From: a bacterium
GTDB taxonomy: Bacteria > Pseudomonadota > Alphaproteobacteria > Caulobacterales > Hyphomonadaceae
NCBI GenBank assembly: GCA_030824255.1
Contig: JAVBYB010000174.1
Location: 1 to 5,192, forward strand
Reading direction: 5' to 3'
Length of the DNA: 5,192 nucleotides
Shown: positions 4,497 through 5,192 of the stretch, piece by piece
How positions within the stretch are numbered: position 1 is the first letter of the stretch
How the letters are laid out: each line of letters starts with the position of its first letter
Notes under the pieces: model-generated
Database searches by the model: none
What the model was told of the DNA's origin: nothing
Seen by the model: the letters and a program-made list of their open reading frames with translations, nothing else
Position numbers and translations under genes: made by a program

Positions 4497-5192
4497 TTCC
4501 GTTCCGGCAGTACCATGGCTTCTCTTCCACAGAGTCGACTGCGAACAGCTGGCATTGCCGGACGCGCATCTCACGCCATCTTGCATACTGACCTTGCAAG
4601 TCGCTTCCACCTTGTTCGACACCGCGCAACCAGAACTTGATCCAGTCGACATTGCGATTGTAGACGGCCAAGCGATGCCTCGGCTGCCGCTTGTGGTGGT
4701 ATTCGTCCGGAAAGACGTACATTTCGACGGGCCGATCATAGTCCAGCATTGCGGAGTGCAGCTGCATCATCGCCTGATACTCAACGTCAGCCAGCTGCAT
4801 CAGAAGCGGTGTTCGAATCTCGGTGACGTGTCGTGCGGGCGAGAATTCCGCGTATCTTCCCGTCGCGCTGTCATAAGGTAGTGGCCACCTTGTCTTGTTG
4901 TAGTCCCGGCACAAACCCTGCGCGCTGTTGAGATAACAGGTAATGGGATCCATGTAACCTTGGGTCGTTATGATCGACGCCGTGAACCGGTTCGATTTGA
5001 ACAAGCCATAAGTCACAGCCGTTGCGCTCGCGCTGAAACCCGACACGACCACGCGCTCAGGATCAACCACGCCCTTCTCATCAAGAACGCGGACGGCATC
5101 CTCGAAGAAATCGAGCATCTGGTAGTAGCTCTCCTTTTCCTGCGTCCGGTCGCGCCCCTCGCCTTGGCGGACAGAGGTTGTCGTTAGGTCGA
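4462..5192 (-). CDS. Lasso peptide isopeptidase, C-terminal part (Atxe2-like, prolyl oligopeptidase family)
   Basis: The C-terminal 242 residues of an alpha/beta-hydrolase; the frame stays open to the window edge, so the start and the expected N-terminal beta-propeller lie outside. The catalytic residues are visible: nucleophile Ser in SGFSASA (codon 5032-5034), Asp in LADVEY 82 residues later, and His in DEYHHKRQP 30 residues after that. The order and spacing fit prolyl oligopeptidases and the lasso isopeptidase Atxe2, which cleaves the ring-closing isopeptide bond of threaded lasso peptides in the cytoplasm. Known members usually lie close to lasso genes under FecI/FecR control, as here. 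The protein ends in a Pro-rich tail (PVPVPTPGG). It is transcribed towards the precursors and overlaps the extended third one by 35 nt. A generic S9 peptidase is the alternative, made unlikely by context. Confidence 0.88.
   Translation of the reverse strand, partial: DLTTTSVRQGEGRDRTQEKESYYQMLDFFEDAVRVLDEKGVVDPERVVVSGFSASATAVTYGLFKSNRFTASIITTQGYMDPITCYLNSAQGLCRDYNKTRWPLPYDSATGRYAEFSPARHVTEIRTPLLMQLADVEYQAMMQLHSAMLDYDRPVEMYVFPDEYHHKRQPRHRLAVYNRNVDWIKFWLRGVEQGGSDLQGQYARWREMRVRQCQLFAVDSVEEKPWYCRNGTIPVPVPTPGG
4484..4505. other. Inverted repeat at the convergent gene ends
   Basis: GGAA-C-CGGAA (4484-4493) and TTCCGTTCC (4497-4505) form nine pairs with one bulged C and the loop TAG, which is the stop codon of the extended third precursor. 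It lies within the last codons of the isopeptidase gene. Neither side has a T-run, so use as a two-way terminator is only a possibility. Confidence 0.3.

Noticed and set aside
3939..4739. A 266-codon open frame on the - strand across the precursors and isopeptidase end
   Set aside because: It overlaps three well supported precursors and the isopeptidase, its translation has no recognisable domain and is Arg/Ser-rich, as expected of a shadow frame in GC-rich DNA.

Overview
The window is GC-rich and looks like chromosomal DNA of a proteobacterium, most likely an alphaproteobacterium of the Sphingomonadales or Caulobacterales. That placement is an inference. It rests on the combination of a lasso peptide cyclase, an Atxe2-type lasso isopeptidase and a FecR-family anti-sigma factor, which is known mainly from those groups. 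No rRNA, tRNA, CRISPR array or insertion sequence was seen.

Layout from left to right: two tandem, diverged copies of an 85-residue XRE-type repressor on the + strand (23-610); a FecR-family protein on the - strand (644-1591); a 340 bp divergent intergenic region rich in inverted repeats; a lasso peptide cyclase of the asparagine synthetase family on the + strand (1932-3755); a short promoter-like region with palindromes; three tandem short lasso precursor genes on the + strand with a period of about 203 bp (3886-3993, 4089-4196, 4293-4496), separated by two matching hairpins; and the C-terminal part of a prolyl-oligopeptidase-type lasso isopeptidase on the - strand (4462 to the window end), convergent with the precursors.

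Proposed working of the cluster: each precursor has a very short leader (12 residues, ending LGxxSxETK), then a Gly1 core with Glu at core position 9, predicting 9-residue macrolactam rings of the form GxxxxGY(A/S)E. The cyclase would activate Glu9 with ATP and join it to the amino group of Gly1. The isopeptidase would later open that bond. The FecR protein and perhaps the XRE pair would provide regulation. No B protein (RRE plus leader protease), FecI sigma factor, TonB receptor or exporter is encoded here, so the cluster either continues beyond the right edge or borrows these functions.

The most notable points are the very short leaders, the precursors placed after rather than before the cyclase, a leader-like Y/P/L/G/F motif inside the core tails, a run-on third precursor with two cysteines in its tail, and covarying intercistronic hairpins.
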